This document shows positions 36,654-45,566 of a stretch of DNA of 64,000 nucleotides, piece by piece. The notes under the pieces were generated by a model. That model was not told the DNA's origin. It saw nothing but the letters and a program-made list of their open reading frames with translations, and did no database searches. Positions within the stretch are counted from its first letter, which is position 1, and every line of letters begins with the position of its first letter. Both the position numbers and the translations under genes were made by a program. The stretch spans positions 35,289 through 99,288 of the forward strand of contig DHSL01000009.1 in the NCBI GenBank assembly GCA_002411345.1, given 5' to 3'. The stretch comes from Bacteroidales bacterium UBA5287. Its GTDB lineage: Bacteria; Bacteroidota; Bacteroidia; Bacteroidales; Dysgonomonadaceae.

Positions 36654-37640
36654 CTAAGTTCTAGGTTCAAAGAATGGATAATCTTTAACCGCAAGATATT
36701 CTGAATCGAGTAATTTTTTCTCTCTTTTTGATAAAGAATTATTCAATATGTGTTCAATTTGTTCTACACAAAAAGCAAAATTTCTGAAGTCTCCGGGTGG
36801 GACAATTATGTCTGCACCAGCATTGAACGTATATTTAAGTGCAGCAATCGCTAAATCAGAATTATCTACATCAATTGGTTTACACCATGATTTAGGGTAT
36901 TGTTTTCGTTCCTCATCATTTATCCAACTTCTATGAATCAATCCTTTAAGAGCAATAACTCCCATTCTCCTGCGTTTAGCATCGTCAGCAACTTGTGCTC
37001 CCCAACCATCACGCATAATCATTTGCCAGTTTATTGGGAACATTACAGTATCAAAATCATATATCGACATAGCTCTTAATGCTTGAGTTTGAGAATGAGC
37101 AGAAAAACCAACTTTACGTATTCGTCCTCGCTGTTTCTCTTTTTCAATCATTTCCATTATTCCATTAGAACCAAAAGCTCTATCTACATCTTCGGGAGTT
37201 GTAATACTGTGTAACTGATATAAATCAAAATAATCTGTATGAAGTAATCGAAGCGATTCTTCGAATTCCTTTTCTGCATCACTACGAATTCGTTGTGTAG
37301 TTTTACATGCTAGATATTTATCTTTACGAAAAGGTTTGAGTGAAAGTCCAAGTTTTTCTTGAGCATCGCCATAACTGGGAGCCACATCAAAATAATTGAC
37401 TCCATGATCTAAAGCCCATGCCACATAATTATCTGATGCTAATTGCCCATCTCTATTCGAGACAATTCCACCATAAGCAACAGGGAAAACATCGAAACCA
37501 GTATTACCTAACTTTTTCTTCTTGATTCCGGTACTATTTATAATTCGTTCACTATCTTCCATGGCTGCAGCTACTTTGCCTGTTGTTCCTAATGTAGCTG
37601 CGCCAATAAGTCCTCTTTTAATAAATTCTCTTTTATCCAT
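36654..37640 (-). CDS. Secreted (Tat-type) aldo/keto reductase
   Basis: This 328-residue protein is an aldo/keto reductase with an N-terminal signal resembling a Tat leader (KREFIKRGLIGAATLG), suggesting export of a folded NADP-binding enzyme. The catalytic tetrad is visible: Asp and Tyr in FDVAPSYG, Lys in ACKTTQR, and His in YQLHSI. I used the ATG at 37640 (MDKREF), not 37652. It is followed on minus by nothing close, and ndh lies 66 bases upstream. The substrate is unknown. A reductive role at the periplasmic face is inferred from the signal. Confidence 0.86.
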   Translation of the reverse strand: MDKREFIKRGLIGAATLGTTGKVAAAMEDSERIINSTGIKKKKLGNTGFDVFPVAYGGIVSNRDGQLASDNYVAWALDHGVNYFDVAPSYGDAQEKLGLSLKPFRKDKYLACKTTQRIRSDAEKEFEESLRLLHTDYFDLYQLHSITTPEDVDRAFGSNGIMEMIEKEKQRGRIRKVGFSAHSQTQALRAMSIYDFDTVMFPINWQMIMRDGWGAQVADDAKRRRMGVIALKGLIHRSWINDEERKQYPKSWCKPIDVDNSDLAIAALKYTFNAGADIIVPPGDFRNFAFCVEQIEHILNNSLSKREKKLLDSEYLAVKDYPFFEPRT

Positions 37641-37706
37641 AATGTTATTCATTGATAATTAGTTGACTGGATAAAGATAATAACATTTCTGTAAAATTGG
37701 TAGTAT

Positions 37707-38954
37707 TTAATCTTCTTTATCGGGATCACTCAAAATTAGACGAAGCGAATTGTTTTGAGTAAAATAATATCTAGCCCAATTGATTAAAATTACGAGCTTG
37801 TTTCTAACACTTAAGATGAGCATCAAATGAAGGAACATCCATACAAACCATGCAAAACGTCCTTTGAATTTAGCAAATGGTAAGTCAACAACAGCTTTAT
37901 TTCTTCCTACTGTTGCCATTGTTCCTAAATTCTTGTACTCATATTCCACAAAATTAGTTTTTCCATTATCTTTCATTTGTAAGTTTTTTGCCAGATTTCT
38001 CGCTTGTCCAATTGCCACATTAGCCAATTGTGGATGACCTTTTGGATATTTATCGGTTTCCATATATGCTAAATCTCCAATTGCAAAAACATCATTCAAA
38101 CCTTGAACTTTATTATAGCGGTCGACCTTAACTCGCCCATTTCTCAATACTGATTCCGAAGGAATGCCCTCTATTGTATTACCTATTACACCTGCCGACC
38201 AGATCACGCTTTTTGTTCGAATATAATTACCATCTGCAAATGTAAGTTTATCTCCATCATAGCTTTTCACAAATGTATTAAAATGGATTTCAACACCAAG
38301 TTCACGAAGATATTTTTCAGAATTTCTTTGTGAGAACTCACTCATAGCACCTAATGTATGTTGGGCCCCTTCTACCATATAAATATTCATTTTAGAGAAA
38401 TCAATATTCGGAAAATCTTTTGGTAGAACCAATTTTTTCATTTCAGCTAATGCACCTGATACCTCTACTCCAGTTGCTCCACCCCCAACAATAACTATAT
38501 TATAATATGGTTCTTTATCTTCAACATATAGCAACTTTTCAAAGTTTTTGAGTATTATGTTACGTACATTCATTGCTTGAAATGTAGATTTTAACCCAAG
38601 AGCATTTTTTTCTGTTTCAACATTACCAAAGAAGTTTGTTTTTGCTCCATTAGCTAAAATCAGATAATCGTATTTAAACTTGCCGATTGATGTATTAATT
38701 GTTTTTTTATCGGCGTTTACTGAATTTACACTTGCCAAGTGAACACGAATATCCGGCCTTTTCTGGAATATTTTTCTAATAGGGAACGAAATAGTAGCTG
38801 GTTCAATTTGTGATGCAGCAACCTGATAAAATAAAGGGGGAAATTGATGATGGTTTGCCTTATCGATTATAATAATCTCATAAGCATTTTTCTTTAAATG
38901 TTTTACAAACTGAAGTCCGCCAAACCCACAACCAACTACAATAATCTTTTTCAT
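37707..38954 (-). CDS. ndh: Type II NADH:quinone oxidoreductase (NDH-2)
   Basis: This 415-residue flavoprotein carries the FAD-binding GCGFGG (residues 8-13) and the NADH-binding VIVGGGATGVEVSGALAE near residue 155. The NDH-2 signatures ILANGAKTNFFGN and FAIGDLAYMETDKYP also occur, and a C-terminal amphipathic region (WMFLHLMLILSVRNKLVILINW) fits peripheral attachment to the inner membrane. It oxidises NADH and reduces quinone without pumping ions. The gene stands alone, with a 12-bp inverted repeat just upstream of its start. Confidence 0.92.
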   Translation of the reverse strand: MKKIIVVGCGFGGLQFVKHLKKNAYEIIIIDKANHHQFPPLFYQVAASQIEPATISFPIRKIFQKRPDIRVHLASVNSVNADKKTINTSIGKFKYDYLILANGAKTNFFGNVETEKNALGLKSTFQAMNVRNIILKNFEKLLYVEDKEPYYNIVIVGGGATGVEVSGALAEMKKLVLPKDFPNIDFSKMNIYMVEGAQHTLGAMSEFSQRNSEKYLRELGVEIHFNTFVKSYDGDKLTFADGNYIRTKSVIWSAGVIGNTIEGIPSESVLRNGRVKVDRYNKVQGLNDVFAIGDLAYMETDKYPKGHPQLANVAIGQARNLAKNLQMKDNGKTNFVEYEYKNLGTMATVGRNKAVVDLPFAKFKGRFAWFVWMFLHLMLILSVRNKLVILINWARYYFTQNNSLRLILSDPDKED

Positions 38955-38993
38955 AAATAGCGTGAATATATTTTAATTAAAACACTGATGTAG

Positions 38994-39024
38994 TATTATT
39001 TGTTGCATAAAACAACAAATAATA
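38994..39024. repeat. Inverted repeat upstream of ndh
   Basis: TATTATTTGTTG (38994-39005) and CAACAAATAATA (39013-39024) are perfectly complementary over 12 bases around CATAAAA. They lie 40 bases upstream of ndh on minus. It may be an operator or an RNA hairpin in the leader. Confidence 0.45.
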
Positions 39025-39121
39025 TTATTCCTCATGGTAATTTAAATAGAATATCACAGAGTAAGTATAAACTAATCTCTACAAATGATTCGTATTTAAA
39101 GATTTTGGCTTAAATATAATT

Positions 39122-39187
39122 TAAAGATGAAGCGTTACGAATTATTCGCAACGCTTCTTAATTTATTTAAGTGATTCAAAATCACTT
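39122..39187 (-). terminator. Tandem hairpins ending the ribosomal superoperon
   Basis: On minus, downstream of rplQ, the first hairpin pairs AAGTGATT (39187-39180) with AATCACTT (39176-39169) around a 3-base loop. The second pairs GAAGCGTT (39157-39150) with AACGCTTC (39136-39129), with a further inner CGAA/TTCG pair, and is followed by the T-rich ATCTTTAAATTATATT. The second is the better intrinsic terminator. Confidence 0.72.
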
Positions 39188-39212
39188 TTACTAGTAGAAT
39201 ACGTCTATGAAA

Positions 39213-39839
39213 TTAAGCTTTTGTTTCTTCGCTTTTATCAGTTGCGTCTTCTGTCTTTGCAGTTTCTGATTCTACTACTTTCTCTTTTTTTGCTTTTGAT
39301 TTAGATGCAACTTTTGTTTCTGTTGTAGCTGTTTCTTCAACAACTTTAGAATCTTTTACATCTTCTTTTTTAGCTTTTGTCGCACTTTCTGGTGCATCAG
39401 TTGTAGCAGATGCTCCTGTAGCTCTTTTACGTGATCTACGAGTTTTTGCTTTCTTAGCTTCTCCGCCTGCCAACATATTTTCATTGTAATCAACTAATTC
39501 TATGAAGCAAGTAGCAGCATTATCACCTAAGCGAAAACCAGTTTTAATGATACGTGTATATCCACCTGGACGGTCTGCCACTTTCTGAGAAACATTTTGA
39601 AAAAGTTCAGTAACAGCTTCTTTACTTTGAAGCATACTGAAAACAACTCTTCGTGAGTGAGTTGAATCCTCTTTCGATTTAGTAATGATTGGTTCTACGA
39701 ATTTACGCAATTCTCTAGCTTTTGGAACAGTCGTAAAAATACGTTTGTGCATAATAAGCGATGTAGCCATGTTTGATAACATAGCACCACGATGCGCTGT
39801 TTTACGTCCCAAATGATTGTTTTTTCTATTATGTCTCAT
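39213..39839 (-). CDS. rplQ: 50S ribosomal protein L17 with long C-terminal extension
   Basis: This 208-residue protein has the L17 core up to about residue 125, starting MRHNRKNNHLGRKTAHRGAM. The remaining 80 or so residues are a Lys/Glu/Ala/Thr-rich low-complexity tail, whereas many bacterial L17 proteins are about 120 residues long. It follows rpoA by 5 bases at the end of the alpha block, as in most bacteria, and is followed by tandem hairpins. Confidence 0.97.
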   Translation of the reverse strand: MRHNRKNNHLGRKTAHRGAMLSNMATSLIMHKRIFTTVPKARELRKFVEPIITKSKEDSTHSRRVVFSMLQSKEAVTELFQNVSQKVADRPGGYTRIIKTGFRLGDNAATCFIELVDYNENMLAGGEAKKAKTRRSRKRATGASATTDAPESATKAKKEDVKDSKVVEETATTETKVASKSKAKKEKVVESETAKTEDATDKSEETKA

Positions 39840-39844
39840 TGCTG

Positions 39845-40846
39845 TTAGTCTTTATCTAATTTATATTTAGAAGTATCCATACCGAAAGAAAGACTCAAAC
39901 TATCTAGTAGTGCTTCCAGTTCAGTGAGAGATTTTTTACCGAAATTACGAAACTTAAGAAGGTCATTTTTATTATGTTCAACCAATTGTCCTAACGTTTC
40001 AACATCGGCAGCCTTCAAGCAATTGAGAGCACGAACCGAGAGATTTAGATCGGATAATTTACGTTTTAATAGCTGACGCATATGAAGTACTTCTTCATCA
40101 AATTCCTCGATATTTTCAGAATCTGATGCTTCAATCATAATCTTATTATCGTCAGAAAACAATACAAAATGCTGTATTAAAATTTTAGCAGCTTCTTTTA
40201 GTGCATCTTTCGGATGAATTGAACCATCTGTGGTAACTTCTATCAGTAATTTCTCGTAGTCAGTTTTTTGTTCTATACGATAATTCTCAACTTCAAATTT
40301 CACATTCCGGATAGGTGTGTAAATAGAATCGATTGCTATTAAATAAGGATCATCTGTAGCTAATAGATCACGATTTTCTTCAGCTGTAACATATCCGCGT
40401 CCTTTATTGATGGTTAATTCAAGCTGAATTTCAGCTTTTTTATTGAGGTGGCAAATCACAAATTCGGGATTTAAGACCTCAAAACCAGACAATAATTTAG
40501 CAATGTCACCAGCTTTAAACACCTCTGTTCCCGAAATATTAATACTTACTTTTTCGCTGTCAAAATCATCCACAATACGTTTAAAACGTACCTGCTTAAG
40601 ATTTAGGATAATACCTGTTACGTCTTCGATAACGCCAGGAATTGTAGCAAACTCATGCTCAACTCCATCAATTTTTACCGATGTAATTGCAAATCCTTCC
40701 AGTGAAGAAAGCAGGATGCGGCGCAATGCATTTCCAATAGTAATGCCGTATCCGGGTTCAAGAGGACGAAATTCAAACTTTCCTAAGAAAGCGTCCTCTT
40801 GTAACATAATTACTTTATCGGGTTTTTGAAATGTTAATATAGCCAT
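39845..40846 (-). CDS. rpoA: DNA-directed RNA polymerase subunit alpha
   Basis: This 333-residue alpha subunit has the N-terminal dimerisation and assembly domain (about 1-235) with PLEPGYGITIGNALRRILL and the C-terminal domain (about 255-325). The latter carries the helix-hairpin-helix part (RNFGKKSLTELEALL) that contacts DNA UP elements and activators. It lies between rpsD and rplQ. Confidence 0.99.
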   Translation of the reverse strand: MAILTFQKPDKVIMLQEDAFLGKFEFRPLEPGYGITIGNALRRILLSSLEGFAITSVKIDGVEHEFATIPGVIEDVTGIILNLKQVRFKRIVDDFDSEKVSINISGTEVFKAGDIAKLLSGFEVLNPEFVICHLNKKAEIQLELTINKGRGYVTAEENRDLLATDDPYLIAIDSIYTPIRNVKFEVENYRIEQKTDYEKLLIEVTTDGSIHPKDALKEAAKILIQHFVLFSDDNKIMIEASDSENIEEFDEEVLHMRQLLKRKLSDLNLSVRALNCLKAADVETLGQLVEHNKNDLLKFRNFGKKSLTELEALLDSLSLSFGMDTSKYKLDKD

Positions 40847-40850
40847 GTAA

Positions 40851-41459
40851 TTATTGTTTAGAATATAATTCTACTATCGATTGTTCTTTAATATTTTCTG
40901 GAATATCAGCTCTTTCAGGGTAATGTAAGTATTTTCCACTGAATGTACCTTTATCCCATTCTAACCAAGGATATTTACTATGATTAAATCCTGCAAGTGC
41001 GTTAGTAATGACTTCCAACGATTTTGACTTTTCTCGTACACCAACTATCTGACCTGGTTTCAGCAAATAAGATGGTATATTAGCCACTTGCCCGTCAACA
41101 ACAATATGTCGATGTGAAACTAATTGACGTGCTGCTGCGCGTGTAGGTGCTATGCCTAAACGATAAACCATGTTATCTAAACGAGATTCCAATAATTGAA
41201 GCAATACTTCACCCGTAATACCACGACTACGTTCTGCTTTCTCAAATGTTAAACGAAACTGCTTTTCAAGCACTCCGTAAGTATATTTTGCACGTTGCTT
41301 TTCTCGCAGCTGAATACCATATTCAGATGTTTTTTTTCTGCGTGAATTTCCGTGCTGCCCCGGAGGAAAGTTCCTTTTAGATAGAACTTTATCGGGACCG
41401 AAAATTGGTTCGCCAAATTTACGGGCGATTCTTGATTTTGGACCAGTGTATCTTGCCAT
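40851..41459 (-). CDS. rpsD: 30S ribosomal protein S4
   Basis: This 202-residue primary 16S rRNA-binding protein contains an S4 RNA-binding domain (SRLDNMVYRLGIAPTRAAARQLVSH). The N-terminal zinc-binding cysteines of some bacterial S4 proteins are absent. It is separated from rpsK by 119 bases holding two hairpins, an unusually wide gap for this cluster. Confidence 0.99.
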   Translation of the reverse strand: MARYTGPKSRIARKFGEPIFGPDKVLSKRNFPPGQHGNSRRKKTSEYGIQLREKQRAKYTYGVLEKQFRLTFEKAERSRGITGEVLLQLLESRLDNMVYRLGIAPTRAAARQLVSHRHIVVDGQVANIPSYLLKPGQIVGVREKSKSLEVITNALAGFNHSKYPWLEWDKGTFSGKYLHYPERADIPENIKEQSIVELYSKQ

Positions 41460-41506
41460 TTTTACAAATTAAACTTTTACTACTGAAGCCTAAACTGTGC
41501 AGCCGC

Positions 41507-41566
41507 GATTACAGAGAAGTTAGCGTGTAATCAAATCACAGCTCAAGTTTCAATAAAATGAAACTT
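41507..41566 (-). promoter_or_regulatory. Paired hairpins in the rpsK-rpsD gap (possible r-protein leader)
   Basis: Reading on minus, AAGTTTCA/TGAAACTT (41566-41559 and 41552-41545, 6-base loop) is followed by GATTACA/TGTAATC (41532-41526 and 41513-41507, 12-base loop). Neither is followed by a clear T-run, so a simple terminator is unlikely. They lie in the presumed leader of rpsD, where S4 could bind its own mRNA. This is inference from position. Confidence 0.4.
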
Positions 41567-41578
41567 AAAATATTTTGA

Positions 41579-41968
41579 TTAAACTCTTCTTGCTTTCGGT
41601 GGACGACAACCGTTATGTGGTAATGGAGTAACATCAACAATTTCAGTTACTTCAATTCCTGAACTATAAATAGTTCTTATAGCCGATTCACGACCATTTC
41701 CAGGACCTTTCACATAAGCCTTAACTTTACGAAGACCTAGATCATATGCAACTTTTGCACAATCTTGAGCCACCATTTGAGCAGCATAAGGTGTATTCTT
41801 CTTTGAACTTCTAAATCCCATTTTACCGGCTGACGACCAACTAATTACTTCACCTTCTTCATTGGTTAATGAAACAATAATATTATTGAATGATGAAGAG
41901 ATATGAGCCTGTCCTTGCGCTGTGATTTTTACATTTCTCTTTTTTGCTGCGACTGTTCTTTTTGCCAT
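41579..41968 (-). CDS. rpsK: 30S ribosomal protein S11
   Basis: This 129-residue protein forms part of the 30S platform near the mRNA exit. VKGPGNGRESAIRTIYSSGIE and the terminal HNGCRPPKARRV are diagnostic. It follows rpsM by 18 bases in the alpha block. Confidence 0.99.
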   Translation of the reverse strand: MAKRTVAAKKRNVKITAQGQAHISSSFNNIIVSLTNEEGEVISWSSAGKMGFRSSKKNTPYAAQMVAQDCAKVAYDLGLRKVKAYVKGPGNGRESAIRTIYSSGIEVTEIVDVTPLPHNGCRPPKARRV

Positions 41969-41986
41969 ATTTTCGTTAACTAATTA

Positions 41987-42367
41987 TTATTTAGTAGCTT
42001 TTTTCTTATTTGCAACTGTTTTCTTTCTTCCTTTTCGGGTTCTGGCATTGTTTTTTGTGCTTTGACCACGAACAGGTAAACCAACACGATGACGAATTCC
42101 ACGATAACAACCGATATCCATCAATCGTTTAATATTCAATTGTACTTCGGAACGAAGATCTCCTTCTACTTTAAATTCTGATGAAATAATTTCACGAACG
42201 CTAGCAGCTTGATCATCTGTCCAGTCCTTTACTTTGATATCTCTATCCACTCCAGCTTTTTCTAATATTTTATTAGCTGAACTACGTCCAATGCCATATA
42301 TATAAGTGAGAGCTATTTCTCCTCTCTTATTTTGCGGCAAATCGACACCAACAATTCTTATAGCCAT
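41987..42367 (-). CDS. rpsM: 30S ribosomal protein S13
   Basis: This 126-residue head protein contacts tRNA and the 50S bridge. The start MAIRIVGVDLP, the IYGIGRSSANKIL helix-hairpin-helix and the basic tail (GLPVRGQSTKNNARTRKG) match S13. It follows rpmJ by 39 bases. Confidence 0.99.
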   Translation of the reverse strand: MAIRIVGVDLPQNKRGEIALTYIYGIGRSSANKILEKAGVDRDIKVKDWTDDQAASVREIISSEFKVEGDLRSEVQLNIKRLMDIGCYRGIRHRVGLPVRGQSTKNNARTRKGRKKTVANKKKATK

Positions 42368-42406
42368 ATATACTTTATATATTATTTAATTTCAATAAAT
42401 AGTTGA

Positions 42407-42523
42407 TTATCCCTGACGTTGTTTAAACTTGGGATTTTTTTTGTTGATTACGTACAAACGACCTTTTCTCCTAACAATTTTGCAATCTGGAGTGCGCTTT
42501 TTTAAAGATGCTCTTACTTTCAT
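42407..42523 (-). CDS. rpmJ: 50S ribosomal protein L36
   Basis: This 38-codon gene reads MKVRASLKKRTPDC, then KIVRRKGRLYVIN, and ends KFKQRQG. Only one of the four usual zinc-binding residues (a single Cys) remains, so this is the zinc-independent form. It sits between infA and rpsM, as in most bacteria, 11 bases after infA. Confidence 0.96.
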   Translation of the reverse strand: MKVRASLKKRTPDCKIVRRKGRLYVINKKNPKFKQRQG

Positions 42524-42534
42524 ATCTTTTATTT

Positions 42535-42753
42535 TTATTTATATCTAAATGTAATTCTGCCTTTCGATAAATCGTAAGGCGACATTTCAAGACGAACTCT
42601 ATCACCAGGTAAAATCCTTATGTAATGCATACGCATTTTTCCGGAAATATGAGCTGTTACTTCATGCCCGTTTTCAAGTTCTACGCGAAACATTGCATTT
42701 GACAATGCTTCTATGATCGTTCCGTCTTGTTCTATTGCAGATTGTTTTGCCAT
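42535..42753 (-). CDS. infA: Translation initiation factor IF-1
   Basis: This 72-residue OB-fold protein binds the 30S A site during initiation. MAKQSAIEQDGTIIEALSNA and ISGKMRMHYIRILPGDRV are family motifs, and the length is exact. It lies between map and rpmJ. Confidence 0.99.
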   Translation of the reverse strand: MAKQSAIEQDGTIIEALSNAMFRVELENGHEVTAHISGKMRMHYIRILPGDRVRLEMSPYDLSKGRITFRYK

Positions 42754-42786
42754 TAAATTTTAGAATGCTAATTAATTGTTATTTCT

Positions 42787-43560
42787 TTACTGAATAAATT
42801 CAAATGTCGATAAAATGTCGGCTTTGCCATTTCGAATAGCAATCGTATGCTCAAAATGAGCTGATGGTTTACGATCTTTTGTTCTTACTGTCCAGCCATC
42901 ATTTTCAAAAATGACATTCTTGCTTCCCATATTGATCATTGGCTCGATTGCTATGCACATCCCATTTTTAATAATAGGACCAGTACCTCGTCTACCATAA
43001 TTTGGTACTTCAGGTGCTTCATGCATATTTCTACCAATACCGTGACCCACCAATTCACGAACAACAGTATAATTATGAAGTTCGCAATATTGCTGAATAG
43101 CATGACCAATATCTCCAATCCTATTATTTTCTTTGGCCTGTTCTATACCAATATATAATGATTCTTTTGTTACTCTAAGTAAATCTTTTACTTTATCATC
43201 AACATTTCCTACACAAAAAGTATAAGCAGAATCACCAGTATAGCCCTGTTTTGTAGCTCCACAATCTACCGATATGATATCTCCATCTAATAATGGGGTT
43301 TTATTCGGAATTCCATGTACAACATTCTCATTTACAGATGTGCATATAGAATTCGGAAAACCACCATATCCCAGAAAAGTTGGAACAGCACCGTGATCAT
43401 GAATAAAATCGTGTGCAATCTTATCTAATTCAAGCGTGGTGACTCCTGGTTTAATATGTTTTGATAATTCACCAAGAGTCATTCCTACCAAGCGGTTAGC
43501 TTGACGCATAAACTCGATTTCTTCATCCGTTTTTAATATGATCTTCTCTCTATTCAGCAT
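42787..43560 (-). CDS. map: Type I methionine aminopeptidase
   Basis: This 257-residue enzyme removes the N-terminal methionine of nascent proteins. The five metal ligands are seen in VDCGATKQGYTGDSA (two Asp), GHGIGRNMHEAP (His), IEPMI (Glu) and FEHTIA (Glu). No N-terminal zinc finger or SH3 extension is present. It follows secY by 14 bases. Confidence 0.98.
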   Translation of the reverse strand: MLNREKIILKTDEEIEFMRQANRLVGMTLGELSKHIKPGVTTLELDKIAHDFIHDHGAVPTFLGYGGFPNSICTSVNENVVHGIPNKTPLLDGDIISVDCGATKQGYTGDSAYTFCVGNVDDKVKDLLRVTKESLYIGIEQAKENNRIGDIGHAIQQYCELHNYTVVRELVGHGIGRNMHEAPEVPNYGRRGTGPIIKNGMCIAIEPMINMGSKNVIFENDGWTVRTKDRKPSAHFEHTIAIRNGKADILSTFEFIQ

Positions 43561-43574
43561 TAATAAATCCCTCT

Positions 43575-44900
43575 TTAATAAGCAGCCATTGAACCGGTAC
43601 GACCTTTAATCTTAGCACCTGATTTCAAAAAACCATCATAATGACGCATCAACAAATGGCTTTCAATTTGTTGCAATGTATCCAATACAACACCAACCAA
43701 AATCAATAATGATGTTCCACCAAAAAACTGAGCAAACTGACCGTTTACTCCGGCTAAACTGGCAAAAGCAGGCATAATAGCGATGAATGCCAAAAATATT
43801 GAACCTGGTAGTGTAATTCTAGACATTACAGTATCAATATATTCTGCTGTCTTTTTCCCAGGTTTAACACCAGGAATAAAACCATTATTACGTTTTAAAT
43901 CTTCAGCCATTTGAACTGGATTAACAGTAATAGCTGTGTAGAAATAAGTAAATACAATGATTAAGAAAGCAAATGTAAAATTATACCAAAAACTGGTGTG
44001 ATCAGATAAAACACGCAAGAATCCGCCGCCACCTTCAGGCATCATTTGAGCTATTGTTAATGGAATAAACATAATTGCTTGAGCAAAAATGATAGGCATT
44101 ACGTTTGCAGCGTTAACCTTTAATGGTATATACTGTCTAACACCACCATATTGTTTATTTCCCACAATTCTTTTAGCATACTGAACTGGAATTTTGCGAA
44201 CTCCTTGAACAAGCATAATTGCAAAAGCTGTAACCAAAAATAGGATAACAAGCTCAATCAAGAAAACAATTAATCCACCTGCTTCACTTTTAAATCGCAA
44301 TTCAAATTCAGAAACAAAAGAAAGTGGTAATCGTGCTAAAATACCAACCAAAATGATAAATGAGATACCATTCCCGATGCCTTTATCAGTAATACGTTCT
44401 CCTAACCATAACACGAACATACTTCCTGCGGCAAGAATAATTGTTGCAGGTAAAACCCAATCCCAGAAACCTCCTGGGATAGCAGATCTAACAGCACCAT
44501 AAATATATGCTGGACCCTGTAACAACAAAATTCCGACAGTCAGATATCGAGTATATTGATTCATTTTATTTCTACCACTCTCACCTTCACGTTGTAGCTT
44601 CTGTAAAGAAGGAATAACTATGCCTAATAATTGCATCACAATTGATGCAGAAATATAGGGCATAATTCCTAACGCAAAAATGGAGGCATTGGCAAATGCA
44701 CCACCCGAAAACATGTCAAATAAACTCAACAAACCAGAGCTTGCATTAGTCTGCAAAGCCTGAAGTTGAGCTGGATCAATTCCCGGAAGGACAACAAATG
44801 AGCCAAAACGGTAGACTACTACAAAAAGAAAAGTTATAAGTATTCTCTTTCGTAAGTCTTCTATTTTCCAGATATTCTTTAATGTTTGTATAAATCTCAT
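43575..44900 (-). CDS. secY: Preprotein translocase subunit SecY
   Basis: This 441-residue inner membrane channel protein has ten transmembrane segments. The first cytoplasmic segment is followed by ILITFLFVVVYRFGSFV, and a plug-helix region (about residues 50-75) follows. Loop motifs such as GIGNGISFIIL and VQGVRKIPVQYAKR, where ribosome and SecA bind, are present. It sits at the end of the spc block behind rplO. Confidence 0.99.
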   Translation of the reverse strand: MRFIQTLKNIWKIEDLRKRILITFLFVVVYRFGSFVVLPGIDPAQLQALQTNASSGLLSLFDMFSGGAFANASIFALGIMPYISASIVMQLLGIVIPSLQKLQREGESGRNKMNQYTRYLTVGILLLQGPAYIYGAVRSAIPGGFWDWVLPATIILAAGSMFVLWLGERITDKGIGNGISFIILVGILARLPLSFVSEFELRFKSEAGGLIVFLIELVILFLVTAFAIMLVQGVRKIPVQYAKRIVGNKQYGGVRQYIPLKVNAANVMPIIFAQAIMFIPLTIAQMMPEGGGGFLRVLSDHTSFWYNFTFAFLIIVFTYFYTAITVNPVQMAEDLKRNNGFIPGVKPGKKTAEYIDTVMSRITLPGSIFLAFIAIMPAFASLAGVNGQFAQFFGGTSLLILVGVVLDTLQQIESHLLMRHYDGFLKSGAKIKGRTGSMAAY

Positions 44901-44904
44901 TTTG

Positions 44905-45351
44905 TCAGAGTTTTACGATAGTTCCGCCTAGAGCTGTAATTGCTTGTTCTGCCGACTTTGAAAAAGCGTTTGCTTCAACTTCTAATTTAGCAGATAATGT
45001 ACCTTTGCCAAGGATTTTAACAAGATGCTTGGGAGCAATTAATCCGGCATTAATAAGTACTTCTTTATCAATTTTAGAAATTTTCAAGCTGTCTGCTAAT
45101 TCCTGGAGTCTATCCAAATTAATAGCTTTGTATTCAACTCTATTTAGGGAGTTAAAGCCAAACTTTGGTAATCGACGTTGAAGAGGCATCTGACCTCCTT
45201 CAAAACCAATTTTTCTAGAATATCCAGATCTAGATTTGGCTCCTTTATGTCCTCTCGTTGAAGTTCCACCTTTACCGGAACCCTGACCACGTCCGATTCT
45301 TTTTCCGGTTTTTGTAGAACCTTCAGCAGGTTTTAAGTTTGATAAATCCAT
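44905..45351 (-). CDS. rplO: 50S ribosomal protein L15
   Basis: This 148-residue late-assembly protein starts MDLSNLKPAEGSTKTGKRIG, followed by the glycine-rich GQGSGKGGTSTRGHKG that winds into 23S rRNA. It lies between rpmD and secY. Confidence 0.99.
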   Translation of the reverse strand: MDLSNLKPAEGSTKTGKRIGRGQGSGKGGTSTRGHKGAKSRSGYSRKIGFEGGQMPLQRRLPKFGFNSLNRVEYKAINLDRLQELADSLKISKIDKEVLINAGLIAPKHLVKILGKGTLSAKLEVEANAFSKSAEQAITALGGTIVKL

Positions 45352-45378
45352 TATTATAATTTTTATCGTTTATACTAT

Positions 45379-45555
45379 TTATTCTACAATCGTTGCAAGA
45401 TGATTCACTTTGCTTAAAAGTCCTCTAATCTGTGGGGTGTCTTCGTGCTCAACAATTTTATTCATTTTTGTTAAACCAAGTGCATCCAATGTTTTCTTTT
45501 GAACCTTAGAACTTCCGATTCTGCTTTTTGTCTGTTTGATTTTTATTGTTGCCAT
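45379..45555 (-). CDS. rpmD: 50S ribosomal protein L30
   Basis: A 58-codon gene found by reading between rpsE and rplO. It begins MATIKIKQTKSRIGSS, continues KTLDALGLTKMNKIVEHED and ends NHLATIVE. Length and motifs match bacterial L30, and the position in the spc block is the standard one. It starts 11 bases after the rpsE stop. Confidence 0.97.
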   Translation of the reverse strand: MATIKIKQTKSRIGSSKVQKKTLDALGLTKMNKIVEHEDTPQIRGLLSKVNHLATIVE

Positions 45556-45566
45556 ATCAATCCCTT

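Noticed and set aside
40443..40829. Plus-strand 128-codon frame opposite rpoA
   Set aside because: It is a reading-frame shadow of rpoA with no domain and no promoter.
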